Positions 23,001-34,100 of a stretch of 64,000 bases of DNA are shown piece by piece. The position numbers and the translations under genes were made by a program. The number at the start of each line of letters is the position of its first letter. Position 1 is the first letter of the stretch. Where the stretch lies: the NCBI GenBank assembly GCA_963931925.1, contig OZ007567.1, positions 83,650,677 through 83,714,676 of the forward strand, given 5' to 3'. The notes under the pieces were generated by a model, which was not told the origin of the DNA, ran no database searches, and was given only the letters and a program-made list of their open reading frames with translations. The DNA is from Onchidella celtica. Lineage: Eukaryota; Mollusca; Gastropoda; Systellommatophora; Onchidiidae.

Positions 23001-26000
23001 TAGAATTCTTACTATAATTATCTGTGTAAAACAACGGAACGAAGCAAAATTCGTAGAAACTGGTGGCCTGACAACTTAATTAAACCCATGTCTTGCATGA
23101 AATTTGTTTTCAAACCCGTAGAAAAACGACAGGAAATGTCGGCCTATTCAATAAGCTGCCTTTTACCGACGTCTTATTTGGGGTTGAAACCGACCAAAGC
23201 TGGTGTAGGCGCCAGACCGGTGGCTTTCCGCCCATGAATTTTGCTTTCACACATTTGTGCTTCACCCTAGCACAGTGGGCACTGCCCGCTGTATCCCACT
23301 GGGTCGCGGTATAAGCATTGCCTACTGTGTTAGTGTGAAGCAAAATTTATGGGCGGTGAATCGTCAGTCTGGTGCCTAAACCAGCCTTTGGCTGTTTCAT
23401 CCCTTATAATAATATGGTTTCTGATTAAATATTATGGGTTTATGGGGTCGATTAACATAGGCACACTGGGTAAGCAGAAAAGGATGCGTGGTTGAGGATT
23501 CTGACATAGCTAAAAAATGTTAACAAATTTTTCCTGCAGGTCTCTATACAGAGTCTCATGGTATTGTTGGAAATAGAATGTACGATCCTGACTTTGACAG
23601 CTATTTCACCATGTCCACCAAAGAGTCCCGTTGGTGGGAAGGTGGGGAGCCCATCTGGATCACAGCAACGAAAGCAAACTTGACGGCAGGTAAGACGAAT
23701 ATTTCACTGAAGTTCATAGAGAATCATTTATCATGTGGTCATCCCAGACACACTAATTCCTATGTACCCCACCAATCCCTCTCTCCGGTCAACCTTGAGC
23801 GAAAGCCTTTTTTTGTGTGTGGCAATTTTTCGATAGTTAAGTTACCCCACCCCGTTTTGTTCAGTAATTTGAATGACACTTCTAGTACAATGAAGCAACC
23901 GACAATGGTAGATTAGACTACACTGGCAACACGGTAATTAAGAAGTAAAGTCGTGTAGCAACGCAGTTACACATAACATGAAACATTTCATTTGTGTACA
24001 CATTTTTTGACACATCCCATACTGCATAAATTATGAGACATATTCATGCTACAGTGTGCATTTGTTTTCTTCCTTTGTCCATTGACAGGTGTGTACTTTT
24101 GGCCTGGGTCAGAAGTTGAAATTCAAGGCGTCCGGCCCAGGGAATGGCACACTTATAACCAATCCGTACCATTTGAAGAAAGGGTTAAAAGAGTACTCCA
24201 ATGGATGTCAAGTGAAGACTTCGACCTGGGAGTGGCATATTTTAACGAACCAGATACCTCTGGACATAAGTATGGTCCTGATGATTCCGGCATGGTGCCT
24301 GTCATAAAAAGAATGGATCGTATCTTAGGTTTGCTCCTTGACGGAATGGAAGAAAAATACCTTACGGTAAATGTTTTAAAGTTGTCACATACTAATTCTT
24401 GTAGGCTGTAGTGGTGATAATCCTACCCACCCTTTTTTCCTGGACTATTTAATGCATAGATATGATAGGCTCGTTGTAGTTTTTGTAGAGTATAATCTAA
24501 TTTGTGTAACAGTTCCATTAACTGCTGACATGTGCGGGAATTGGAACTTAAAATTTTGGACTCAGAATGATGCAGTAACATATGTTTGTTAAAATTGTCA
24601 TTCTTGAAATGTGGCTTTTGTTCCAGCTGATGACAGAATCTTGAAAAGAATATTGTGTAGTTTGCAAAGTTATTGTAGAACACGTTGTCCCTCATGGTTC
24701 TACTTTCCATATATGGCTGAATTTATTTTCATATGGAACACTATGCAAAAGTGGCTAGTTATCAGTAAAAGGCCAACGGAATGTTATACACCAAGTTACA
24801 AAATGTTTGGAATTTTACCATTTTTAATGAGTATGTGTTCTTGTTCTTTGTCTGTTTGTTGTATTAAATGAATGCTGAACTAGGAAGATGCCATTGATGC
24901 CTACGCGTGTGTAAAAAGCATTGTGTGACTGTCTGATTAGCCATAATACATGTATAACTTTCTGTACACCTGCATAAAATGTGCCGAATACGTTAGTGAT
25001 AGATTTATGCCATGACACGAGCAAGACAGTATGTGGGCTTCACTTAAGCTTACTTATTGCTTTAACAGAACACCCTGGTACCACATTATGTTTACGTGCG
25101 TGTTCAAATAAAAAGAAACAAGGCGTTTCCTTGACACAGTTATGTTTGTTTTGGTTTGGGAATAACTGCAGCATCCATTGACAGTTCTCCGCTCGTACAA
25201 AAAAAAAAAAAATGTTCCAAGCGAAAGTTAGTACGCATCGGGAAGTTCTGCCTCCTCAACTGGGAATAATTTTGTATCGGAGTAGAGGATATGGGACGAA
25301 TCTTTAATACTTTAATAATTGTGGGGGTTTTGCCACATTGTTGTATGCGACATTTTGCAGATTTTGAGGTTTTAACATGACAGTGGTTCTCTTACTCCTC
25401 ATATTATGTGTAAGTGTCATTCCAAACGGTTAGAAAAGGTTTCCAGATATGTGTTTGTGGCGTAATTTTGTCCTCTGATTTCACACAACTGTTGAAAGTT
25501 TCGGTCCTCTTCGGTCCTCTTTTTCTCGAAAAGACAAAAGTGCTCATGCAACAATATGAAAAATACCCGACGAAATTACTGAATGCAGTTCAAGTCACTG
25601 TGTGCCCATCATAACATTGTATATGTGTTTGTTCCTGTGCAGGACAAAGTCAATCTCATAGTTACCAGCGATCATGGCATGACTACCGTAGATCTTCAAA
25701 ATAAGGTGAATGTTTATTTTTTTTCCACCCAGACCAGATTATCCTCGTGTTTTTTTTTCTTCAATATTTCGATAGTACTTTTCATAGATACCATTGCTAC
25801 TAATAAAAATGTAAAATTAGCAAAATTCCTACGAATCTGTACAGGCGCAGCAGATGAGTGCAAACCCGAGATCTAATATGTTTTGTACTATAAATCATTT
25901 AGTGCCCTATTTCTTTTCCCTCATAACTGAATTCGTTAGAATGATCAGTGGGTGAGTCTTTTGACATAACTTAATTAAACCACAACTAACAAGTCAATGT

Positions 26001-27866
26001 ATGATGTGTTAGTCTATTATATCATACGCCAATTATACTGGACCGAACGAGGCCAGCGAAATGGTATTCTAAATGCATTGTTAACAATCATCCGGTTACA
26101 GACCAGCGCGTCAGTACAACATTCAGTTAGCATTTACAGAAAATAAGGAGCCATTAATTTCGTCCTGTTATGAATGTATGTTTTCTTTCTGGGAATATCA
26201 GGTGATAGACGTGTCGGATTATGTCGACAAGACCTTATTAGACTCCCTTATTGATTATGGACCAATTGCCCAAATGCGACCTCAACCAGGAAAAGCACGT
26301 GAGCTCGTGAACGCTCTCTCAGGTATCGACCATCTCAGCGTCATGCTGAAGGAAGATATACCGGAGCGTTTCCATCTGAAGAATAATCGACGAGTGCAGC
26401 CTGTGTTTGCTATGGTCGAGGAAGGTTGGCTCATCACAGATGTAAGCCTTTCATCATTGAGTTTATTTTCTATTATTGAGTTTGTTTCACTTTGTCGTCA
26501 CAGAACTTGTCATCACTGCTCTACGCCAATGGCATGTGGTCATTTTTGACTTTTGGATATTAAGAAAAACATTGTTTCCTTTCCTGTCATTTGGTAACTC
26601 ATGGTATCATGATTCTTTTGGATTATTCCATTTTCCTATTGGTGCATTTCTTTTTCTATAACATTATCTCATAGCCAATAGCTCAGGAATGCAATGAACT
26701 GTCAGTTATCTTTTGGCATAAGCCTGACGTATGCCATTATTGTAGAGCAGTGACGTTGTACTCCTGTGAAATCATACTTTTATTTCGTTGCCTTTTGGCA
26801 TAAGCCTGACGTATGCCATTATTGTAGAGCAGTGACGTTGTACTCCTATGAAATCATACTTTTATTTCGTTGCCTTTTGGCATAAGCCTGACGTATGCCA
26901 TTATTGTAGAGCAGTGACGTTGTACTCCGGTGAAATCATACTTTTATTTCGTTGCCTTTTGGCATAAACCTGACGTATGCCATTATTGTAGAGCAGCGAC
27001 GTTGTACTCCTGTGAAATCATACTTTTATTTCGTCTTTAGTTGGACATTCCAAGGTGGTATGTTCGGCTATTCTAAGAGTTTCAATTCCTCCATAGATTT
27101 GGATTACAGCTAGTCTTTGCGAGTGCACATGCTCGGCCGCCGTGCAGTGGAGGGCGGGAATGGCGAGCGGTCAACATCACACTATTGTGTGATGAAAGTG
27201 AAACAAACCTATGGAAAGAAGTGATGTAGAAGACATTTTTGTTGACTTATTGCATGTTTAATCTATGCACTGCACTCTCATACCTGACAGCTTCACTGAA
27301 TAATCTGAAGTGACATTTCAATCAAATTGATTAGGCTCACAAACCTACTATATATTCTTGAAATCTAATTTGTTCTAATTGAAGACAGGTCATGGATATT
27401 CACTTTCGCCCATATTTACAGCATTTAATCCATGAAAATCCTAATGAATTTGGCCAGCCTCATGAATATGAACGCCTTATACCACGATGTTTGTTTGCTC
27501 TTCCTCCACGGTATATCGTGTGAAATTTCATTTCGTCCTCAGAATGTCACAAAGCTTCGTTCACGACCCTACAAAGGCGGTCACGGTTATGACAATAGAC
27601 TTCAGAATATGAAACCCATTTTCATTGCCAAAGGCCCTGCCTTCAAGTCTGGAAAGACAGTCGAACCAATGTCATCTCTGGATATCTATCCATTGATTTG
27701 TCATTTACTTGACATCAGTCCTGCCCCTAACAACGGAAGCTTAGGGACGGCGAAGAATTTGCTGCAGAAGAATGACCCAAATGTTGCTCTTAAGATGACG
27801 CTTTCTAGTTTAGTATTTTTCTTAACACTCGTGCCTGTCTTAGGCGAAATAATATCACCGATGTGA
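19763..27866 (+). CDS. ENPP4/5-like ectonucleotide pyrophosphatase/phosphodiesterase, copy 2 (complete)
   Basis: Six exons, 19763-20006, 23540-23689, 24089-24366, 25643-25705, 26202-26441 and 27543-27866, sum to 1299 nt (432 residues and stop), all with AG/GT borders. The start was chosen because it precedes a signal peptide (about residues 1-25) and then [10 protein letters not shown]. Predicted catalytic set: D36 in SMDGF, nucleophile T72 in KTFPNH, D187 and H191 in EPDTSGH, D234 and H235 in SDHGM, and H339 in GGHGYDN; all are present, so the enzyme should be active. Candidate N-glycosylation sites include NQS at 155 and NVT at 326. The final 25 residues are hydrophobic without a basic cytoplasmic tail, which suggests a GPI anchor or a very short anchor. 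The length is near human ENPP4 (about 450). No somatomedin-B or nuclease-like domain is present. Tandem paralogue of the gene at 135-10156. Confidence 0.93.
21013..21034. repeat. GT microsatellite
   Basis: About 10 TG units in intron 1 of ENPP copy 2. Confidence 0.92.
21305..21410 (-). mobile_element. LINE 3'-end copy, inverted
   Basis: Read on the minus strand it gives TATTTTGAATTGGTCGTCAA, GCCTGCAATAAAC and CTTGAAGCTTCAA, the same end as the remnant at 5490-6075. Similarity continues upstream through GCGAATGGCTGAGTGCGTTT. The 5' limit is unclear. Confidence 0.65.
22377..22823 (-). other. Unassigned antisense open frame, 148 codons
   Basis: A minus-strand frame in intron 1 of ENPP copy 2 with mixed composition, including [20 protein letters not shown] and [19 protein letters not shown] recognise no domain. 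It could be a decayed transposon fragment, a small gene exon, or chance. The N-terminal third is low-complexity (Pro/Tyr) and unlikely to be real. Confidence 0.2.
23181..23403. mobile_element. Hairpin (MITE-like) element, family 1, complete
   Basis: Almost the whole 223 bp folds on itself. The left arm has GGGTTGAAACCGACCAAAGC and TGTAGGCGCCAGACC; the right arm has CAGTCTGGTGCCTAAACC and AGCCTTTGGCTGTTTCATCC. Inner arms CACAGTGGGCACTGCC and GGCATTGCC-type sequence pair on. No coding. A truncated copy lies at 729-885. Confidence 0.75.
23540..23689 (+). CDS. ENPP copy 2, exon 2 (150 bp)
   Basis: Acceptor TTCCTGCAG, donor GTAAGA. It encodes [18 protein letters not shown] and [15 protein letters not shown]. 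The open frame runs past the donor to 23916 only by chance. Confidence 0.92.
24089..24366 (+). CDS. ENPP copy 2, exon 3 (278 bp)
   Basis: Acceptor CCATTGACAG, donor GTAAAT. It encodes [26 protein letters not shown] and [12 protein letters not shown] (D187, H191). Confidence 0.93.
24367..25642 (+). other. Intron 3 of ENPP copy 2
   Basis: 1.3 kb; poly-A run at 25198-25213. No other element recognised. Confidence 0.8.
25643..25705 (+). CDS. ENPP copy 2, exon 4 (63 bp)
   Basis: Acceptor CCTGTGCAG, donor GTGAAT. It encodes [19 protein letters not shown] with D234 and H235. Confidence 0.92.
26202..26441 (+). CDS. ENPP copy 2, exon 5 (240 bp)
   Basis: Acceptor GAATATCAG, donor GTAAGC. It encodes [42 protein letters not shown] and [12 protein letters not shown]; phase 0 at both ends. 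Confidence 0.93.
26709..27036. repeat. 82-bp minisatellite, 4 copies
   Basis: The unit starts CTTTTGGCATAAGCCTGACG and includes GAGCAGTGACGTTGTACTCC. TTTTGG recurs at 26711, 26793, 26875 and 26957, an exact 82-bp period, with a few point differences. It lies in intron 5 of ENPP copy 2. Confidence 0.95.
27543..27866 (+). CDS. ENPP copy 2, terminal exon 6
   Basis: Acceptor TCGTCCTCAG; stop TGA at 27864-27866. It encodes [36 protein letters not shown] and the hydrophobic tail [17 protein letters not shown]. Confidence 0.93.
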   Translation, partial: NVTKLRSRPYKGGHGYDNRLQNMKPIFIAKGPAFKSGKTVEPMSSLDIYPLICHLLDISPAPNNGSLGTAKNLLQKNDPNVALKMTLSSLVFFLTLVPVLGEIISPM

Positions 27867-28146
27867 TGAGAATGAGTGAGAAAAACAATAGAGATTTCCA
27901 TGATTTTCAAGCTTACTGGAGGAGAACTACAACTAATATAAGAACAGTGTACATGTGGATTTTCATTGTATGCAAGTCGCTCACTGTTTTATATGAAACG
28001 AACATCGAACTAAAGAAAGGGTCAAGCCCTTTTTTTTCTTTTATCATTTAAGTCCAGGCATCTTTCTGTAAATCGTTTGCAATCATCCTTTTTTTTGGAA
28101 GGCTGTAAATGTTTTTGTTCGTAGTTCAGTTTCCAATTTCATCATC

Positions 28147-28152
28147 AATAAA
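28147..28152 (+). terminator. Polyadenylation signal AATAAA, ENPP copy 2
   Basis: AATAAA 281 bp after the stop codon, the first canonical hexamer in the 3' region, followed by a T-rich stretch. It gives a 3' UTR of about 300 nt. Confidence 0.6.
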
Positions 28153-28169
28153 ATCAGAATACATTTTTA

Positions 28170-29344
28170 TTCTTCCATGCCATCTCTTTCGTTTTGCTTT
28201 TTGTCATTTTGGCCTTCTTCCTGTTTTTGTTGTTGCATGTACATACGTAGATTTGTGATGGTGTGAGGTGATGTTACTGTTATGAAAATCGTTGGAATCC
28301 GTTTGGAAAGATGTGCAAATGCATGTAGTTTTGTCAATTCTTCTCACTGTTTTTGAGGGTCGCAGAGTGACACGTTTCCCCTTGCCAACAGGATAAGATT
28401 TTGGCGACTGCATTAAAATTTAGTGCTGATTGTATTCCAAACGATGCGTTATTTATGTAGGAAAAACTAGGGAAAACAAGTCCCCGCAAAACCTAATTAA
28501 AATTTTGTTAATGAACTCCATCAACAAAGTGCGGCCTCATGTGCATCGTTTTGCCATTTGTCGATTCGTGTGTCGAATGATGTAATTGGTTTCATCTCAA
28601 AGTATATTATTTCGTTTTTTGAAATAACTCAGTGATCAAACACTGATAAAAAGTATGAAACCAATGTAATATTGATGATAAAACAAACTACCCACAGAGA
28701 AAATGAAATTTAATGTATCATTGCATGGACAGGTCACAGCAGCGAAATGGGCAGACAGACACAATGTACATGTATTTACAACATCAATATGGAAAGAAAA
28801 AAATGAAAGAAAGAGGAATGTGAAGTGCTAGTCTCGCAGGTCATAAAATTGATTTAATCATCTTCATGTCATCTTCGGACACCTCTCCCCCCTCCCCTTC
28901 CTGCCCAGTCTCTTCTTTCCTTTTTATAAAGCTTGTTTTTACTGTAGTGTTATTTCTGGAGCACTTTTCTTATTTCTTTCACTCTAACCCACCCATGTGT
29001 ACAGTCTAGCCTTGTCTTTTTCATTCCTCCCTCAACTTCCGCCCCTTCCCCCGCCCAGCTTTTTTTGTAAACTGTGTCGCGCTTGAGTGTCCAGATGTTC
29101 CTGCCATTTCTCGCAGCTTCGGCAAACCCAAGACAGCCCCGTCATGGACCATGTACCAAACACTCCAGAAACAGATGGTGACTTTCCCAAAGGGTCGTTG
29201 CCGTTTTTCACTGCTCGCTGTAAACTGCTGATCTTTCTAGAAACGTTTTTGTTTTGCTTCATATTTTTCTTCATTCACACTGCAAAACAACTGATGATGA
29301 TATTTATTTTGAACTGACCATGATGGTGGTATTTACAACCCATA
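28170..29344. other. Intergenic, nothing recognised
   Basis: 1.2 kb between ENPP copy 2 and element A. Short open stretches on both strands near 29032-29317 have no family features. Confidence 0.65.
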
Positions 29345-29349
29345 GCCGT

Positions 29350-30585
29350 TGTCGCGATGTGGGTTACATGGGGATATTTCGACTGACACTCTTTCGAGGT
29401 CCGCTCCCACAATCGACGAACACACAAAAATAAATACTTGCACTCTAAAAACTAAATAAATCAATTGCTTTCAATTTTAGCAGAACTGTAGGGCAGTTTA
29501 ATTACAGGAATTAATGTAACAAATATAATTATAAATATAAATATCAATTCAAAGGCAACTGAATCTAACTAATGGAACTACAGCTTTTATAAATACTAAC
29601 GAATTCAATCTAACTACTTGCAGGTCATATGAGTTATATGGCAAATAGAATCCGCGCACGTGGCGACGGATCTAACAGTTTAAATTCTATTAATTCAATG
29701 AGACATGTTAGGATATTGACATTTCCTCTAGACACGCCATGGAGAATGCTTGTACAACCATGCGTTGTCTGGCGGTAGCTCTGAAACTGTCTTCAAAAGT
29801 AAGTAGAACGGTTCACTTTCATCATTACAAATTAGTATGGACTCTCACCATGAGGCCCTCACTGGGAGTGAGAGCGCTGGATGTAAACGCTGTGGGTTTA
29901 TATCAAACCAAGTAGCTTAGGCTCTGGAGCTTTAAATCAGGCCCCTCACAATGGACTGCTCAACTGCGTCTCTATGTCTCTCATCTGGCTGAGGACTATC
30001 GCCGTCCACCTCGTAAATGGATTTTCTACATGTGGCCCAGAACTAAGTTCTGTATGGCCTTAAATACTGGTCTGCATCTGCAGCTTACCGTCTAATTCCT
30101 GGATTGTGATTGGTGCAACCACTTCTAGCTCAGCTGCCGAACTGAGTTATTTTAAGTAACAGCCCTACGCAACGACCTTGGGTCGACATCAAAGGTCGAA
30201 TTACTTCATACAATATAATGTAATTTTATAGCAATAAATTCTTAACATGGTCAAAACCCCGAGCTTTTACTCTGGATCACGGTATTTTCTGTACGTCAAC
30301 AGACGTCTCAATAACATTTAATTCCTACTCACCCCTTCCCTCTTTACTAAACCTAGTTCAAAACACGAGATACAACAAGTGCTCAGTCATGCACACCTAC
30401 GCTGTCCGTCTATCCTTCCCCACATCTTCTGTCTATCTATTATAAAAAAAACTGTTCAAAACAACTTGTTTACGAGACCAAGTTATGCTGGCTCGCACAA
30501 TAATTACGTTTGTAAAAATTACTCACTGCTCTCTCACAAAAATTTAGTCAGTGGAAACATTTATGAATTAAATCTGTTCTTGACA
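29350..30585 (-). repeat. Element A 3' LTR
   Basis: 1236 bp, TG...CA ended, duplicated at 37049-38284. It is preceded (minus-strand sense) by the purine tract at 30587-30598. Confidence 0.93.
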
Positions 30586-30586
30586 C

Positions 30587-30598
30587 ATCCCCCACCCC
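30587..30598 (-). other. Element A polypurine tract
   Basis: Minus-strand GGGGTGGGGGAT directly upstream of the 3' LTR; the plus-strand DNA primer site in retroelements. The same core occurs before the 3' LTRs of B and C. Confidence 0.75.
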
Positions 30599-31189
30599 AG
30601 TGAAAACTTAGGGTTTGAACGACATAACTGTCTACTAACGTTGCTATGTAATAGTACTTTGGAAAGGGCTATATAGTAAAAAATATATCGTTACTGAAAG
30701 TCAAAAAAAAATAATTCTAAGAACGTGCATTATCGATGGACAATAGCATATGTATATTTATATGCGACGTTCTGTGATAATATATAATTATTGTAGCACT
30801 TAAGAATTAAAGTGATAAACTTCTCTCACACAGACATACTGTAAAGACTGAAATATTGAGCAACTAGCTCATCGCTTCATTGAGCGTAATTAATACATTC
30901 ATAGAACATGAACGAACAATAGTTAATTAAAGTAATGGTATCCTGGCAGCAGTAGGTCTGGTCGCTCGGTTTGCCATTTCCTCATCTCATTGACCCGCAG
31001 ACAAAGGCGTCAAGGTTGTCTGAAACTCAGGTCATGGTCATGATGGACGCTAATGGAAAAAGGAATCACATGGAAATTTTGAGAAAGAATGTCCATAATT
31101 GGTAGGACAATATAATGTGAAACCATCCACGGTCTCCGAAAAAGGTGAAAAATGCTCAACCTCAATCTTCAACAGACTATTCTAGAATA

Positions 31190-34100
31190 CTAAATCAAAC
31201 GGGACAATACATCAGCTTGTAAATTATCCTCCCCAGGTATAGCCCGAATAGTAAATTTGTTTTCCTGGAGCGCAAGGCTCCATCTGGTTAGTCGAGCATT
31301 CTTGGCTCTGTTCGACTTAAGAAACAGTAATGGTCGATGATCCGTTTCAATGATAAATTCGGACATTAATAAGTATCGAGAAAATGCATCTACCGCGTAA
31401 ACAATTGCGAGGCACTCTCGTTCGACAATCGCATAGCGCGTCTCTCGATCAAGTAATTTCCGGCTTGCATATAAGCACGGTCGCAAGAAACCGTCACGCT
31501 GTTGGAGTAACACGGCGCCTATTCCTTTATCTGATGCATCCGTTCGGACAATGAATGTCTGGCGTATATCGGGTAAAACAAGCAGGGGGAAAGTAGAAAA
31601 TAAATTCTGAATAGTCTGAAGGGCATCAGCGCACTGAGGCGTCCAGAGGACTCTATTTGGAAGATTCTTCCTCGTTAGATCAGATAACGGGGCTGAGAGA
31701 GAGGAAAAGTTTGGTATAAATTTCCTGTAATAATTCAAAAGTCCCAACAAGCTGCGGACTTGCTTTTTAGTTTTAGGAGGTTGCAGTTTCAAAATACTGG
31801 ATATCTTGCGATCGTCTGGAGTCTGAACCCCGTGGGTTATGGTATGACCCAAAAAGTTTATATGGTGATATCCTAGGAACACTTTACTGGGTCGCGCGGT
31901 AAGGCCAGCTCGGCGAAGAGCGGCAAAAACTTCACGAAGGGCCATTAAGTGGCCAGCCCAATCAGCCTGAAAAATACATATATCATCGAAATATGATAGA
32001 ACGCAGCGCAATTCATTTAGTAAGATGTTCATCATGCGCGCGAACGTGGCTGGTGCAGTAACCAGTCCAAAAGGCATATATTTCCATTGCATTAAACCAA
32101 AAGGGGTTTGAAAAGCTGTATATTGTCTACTTCCTTCTTCGAGAGGAATCTGCCAATATCCTTTGGATAAGTCTATTTTCGAGAAGATACTTGCATTGGA
32201 TAACCGCGCGAATAAGTCTTCCTGATTGGGAATGGGTTCGGCATCATAGATGGTTATAGCATTGAGCTTTCTATAGTCAATACAAAAACGCACGGTATCG
32301 TCTTTCTTCTTGACCAAGACAATCGGCGAGCAATACGGACTTGTTGATCGCTCTATGACGCCTAGCCGTAGCATGGCACGTACTTCTGTAATTATCGTTT
32401 CGTGAGCGTGCAGCGGGCGCGGGTACGGTTTAACAAACACTGGTACGTCTGTCTGAAGTCGTATTACATGTTGGACTAAAGACGTAGAACCCGGCAAATC
32501 CGTGAACACCGTGGCAAATTCTTGGAGCAGGTGTGTAAGATCCTGTTTCTGCGACGGCGCAAGCTCATCATTGATATTAACATCGTTTATACTCTCGGTG
32601 GCCTGTAATATGGGCAACGATTTGTCGATACTCAAAGGGTCCTCGTCGTCGACAGTAACTAAAGCCGCGTTGGCCCTTGGGACGACATGAACGGAGTTGT
32701 TACGACGATCATCGCTAGGCAGGTACTTTTTCAGCATATTAATATGAAATATTTTTCTCTGCCCACGAATATCTATCAAATAATTCACTCTGGAGAGTCT
32801 CTTAAGGACTCTGTATGGTCCCTTCCAAGTTAGAAGGAGTTTGTTTTGCGTTTGCGGCAAAAGAACAAGTGTCAGATCTCCGACGGACAAGGCGCGCATT
32901 TGGGCGCCCTGATCGCGATAAAATTTTGAAGAACTCGCTCTAGCGCATGCAAATTGCAGAGCGGTTTTGCATGCATTAATAATTCGTTGTCGGAGATCGA
33001 CAACATATTGATACGCGCATCGCGTATCATAATCGTCGGTTTCAGAACCGGCGAACAATTGACTAAGTATGGCCATCGGGCCACGTGGTTTACGTCCGTA
33101 TAATAACTCAAATGGGGAGAAACCCGTGGACGCGTTCGGGAGTTCCCTATAGGCGAAGAGAATAGCGGGGAGCTGACGGTCCCAGTCTCCAGGTTTGTCG
33201 GCGGATACGCGTGCTAGCATAGACTTCATGCTCGCATTCCACCGCTCGCAACAACCATTTGACTGCGGATGATAGGGGGACGTTAATTTCTGTTTAATTC
33301 CCGCTAATTCTAGTACCTTTTTGTATAGATCAGAGGTGAATTGTGGTCCTCTGTCTGAAAGAATCTCGGTCGGAAATCCGACTCGCGAGAAAATAGTAAC
33401 AAGCGCCTCAGCGACATGGTCAGCCGTAATGTCTCTCAAAGGAATAGCCTCAGGCCAGCGCGTCGCGTAGTCGATTACCGAAAGGATGAATCGATGGCCT
33501 CTGTCTGATTTACTAAGAGGACCTACTATGTCAACTGCGACACGCTCGAATGGTGTTGAGACTGGAGGCATCTCCTGAAGGGGTGCGCGTGATGCTTTAC
33601 CTTTAGGTGTACGTTTTTGACATACATCGCAGCGCGCCACAAAACGGTTCACGTCCGCGTATACACCAGGCCAGAAAAAATGAGCCAATATCCGTGATTT
33701 GGTTCTGGCTGAACCTTGATGGCCTGAAAATGATGTATCATGCGCGAGACGCAGAATGTCGCGACGGAACGACTTAGGCACCACGAGCTGTTCAATGGTC
33801 TCACGTTTATTTCGGAAATTTCTGTATAATAATTCATTTTTAATGATAAACGGAGAGGCATTTCGGTTCTGAGGCTGAACTTTCGCAAACAGCGGTTTTA
33901 GTGATGGATCGCTTTGTTGTTCCTTATAGAAAACTGTAGGCGTGACATTAAAATCAAACGCAGGGGTTTGTAAAGTACCATCCGGTGGACGTTTTGACTG
34001 TTGTCGTGTGGTGACACACGCAACGTTTTCGTTCCAAACTTTTAACTGGCCGTCAGGTGTATCATTAACCTGTGGTAAATTACCAATAATTAGATCGGCG

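Larger units (their letters stand above)
20007..23539 (+). other. Intron 1 of ENPP copy 2
   Basis: 3.5 kb containing a GT tract (21013-21034), an inverted LINE tail (21305-21410) and a palindromic element (23181-23403). An antisense open stretch at 22377-22823 is unassigned. Nothing else seen in 20010-21000. Confidence 0.8.

Noticed and set aside
30379-30603. Small ORF repeated at 38078-38326
   Set aside because: It is part of the two LTRs of element A; duplication reflects the LTR pair, not two genes.
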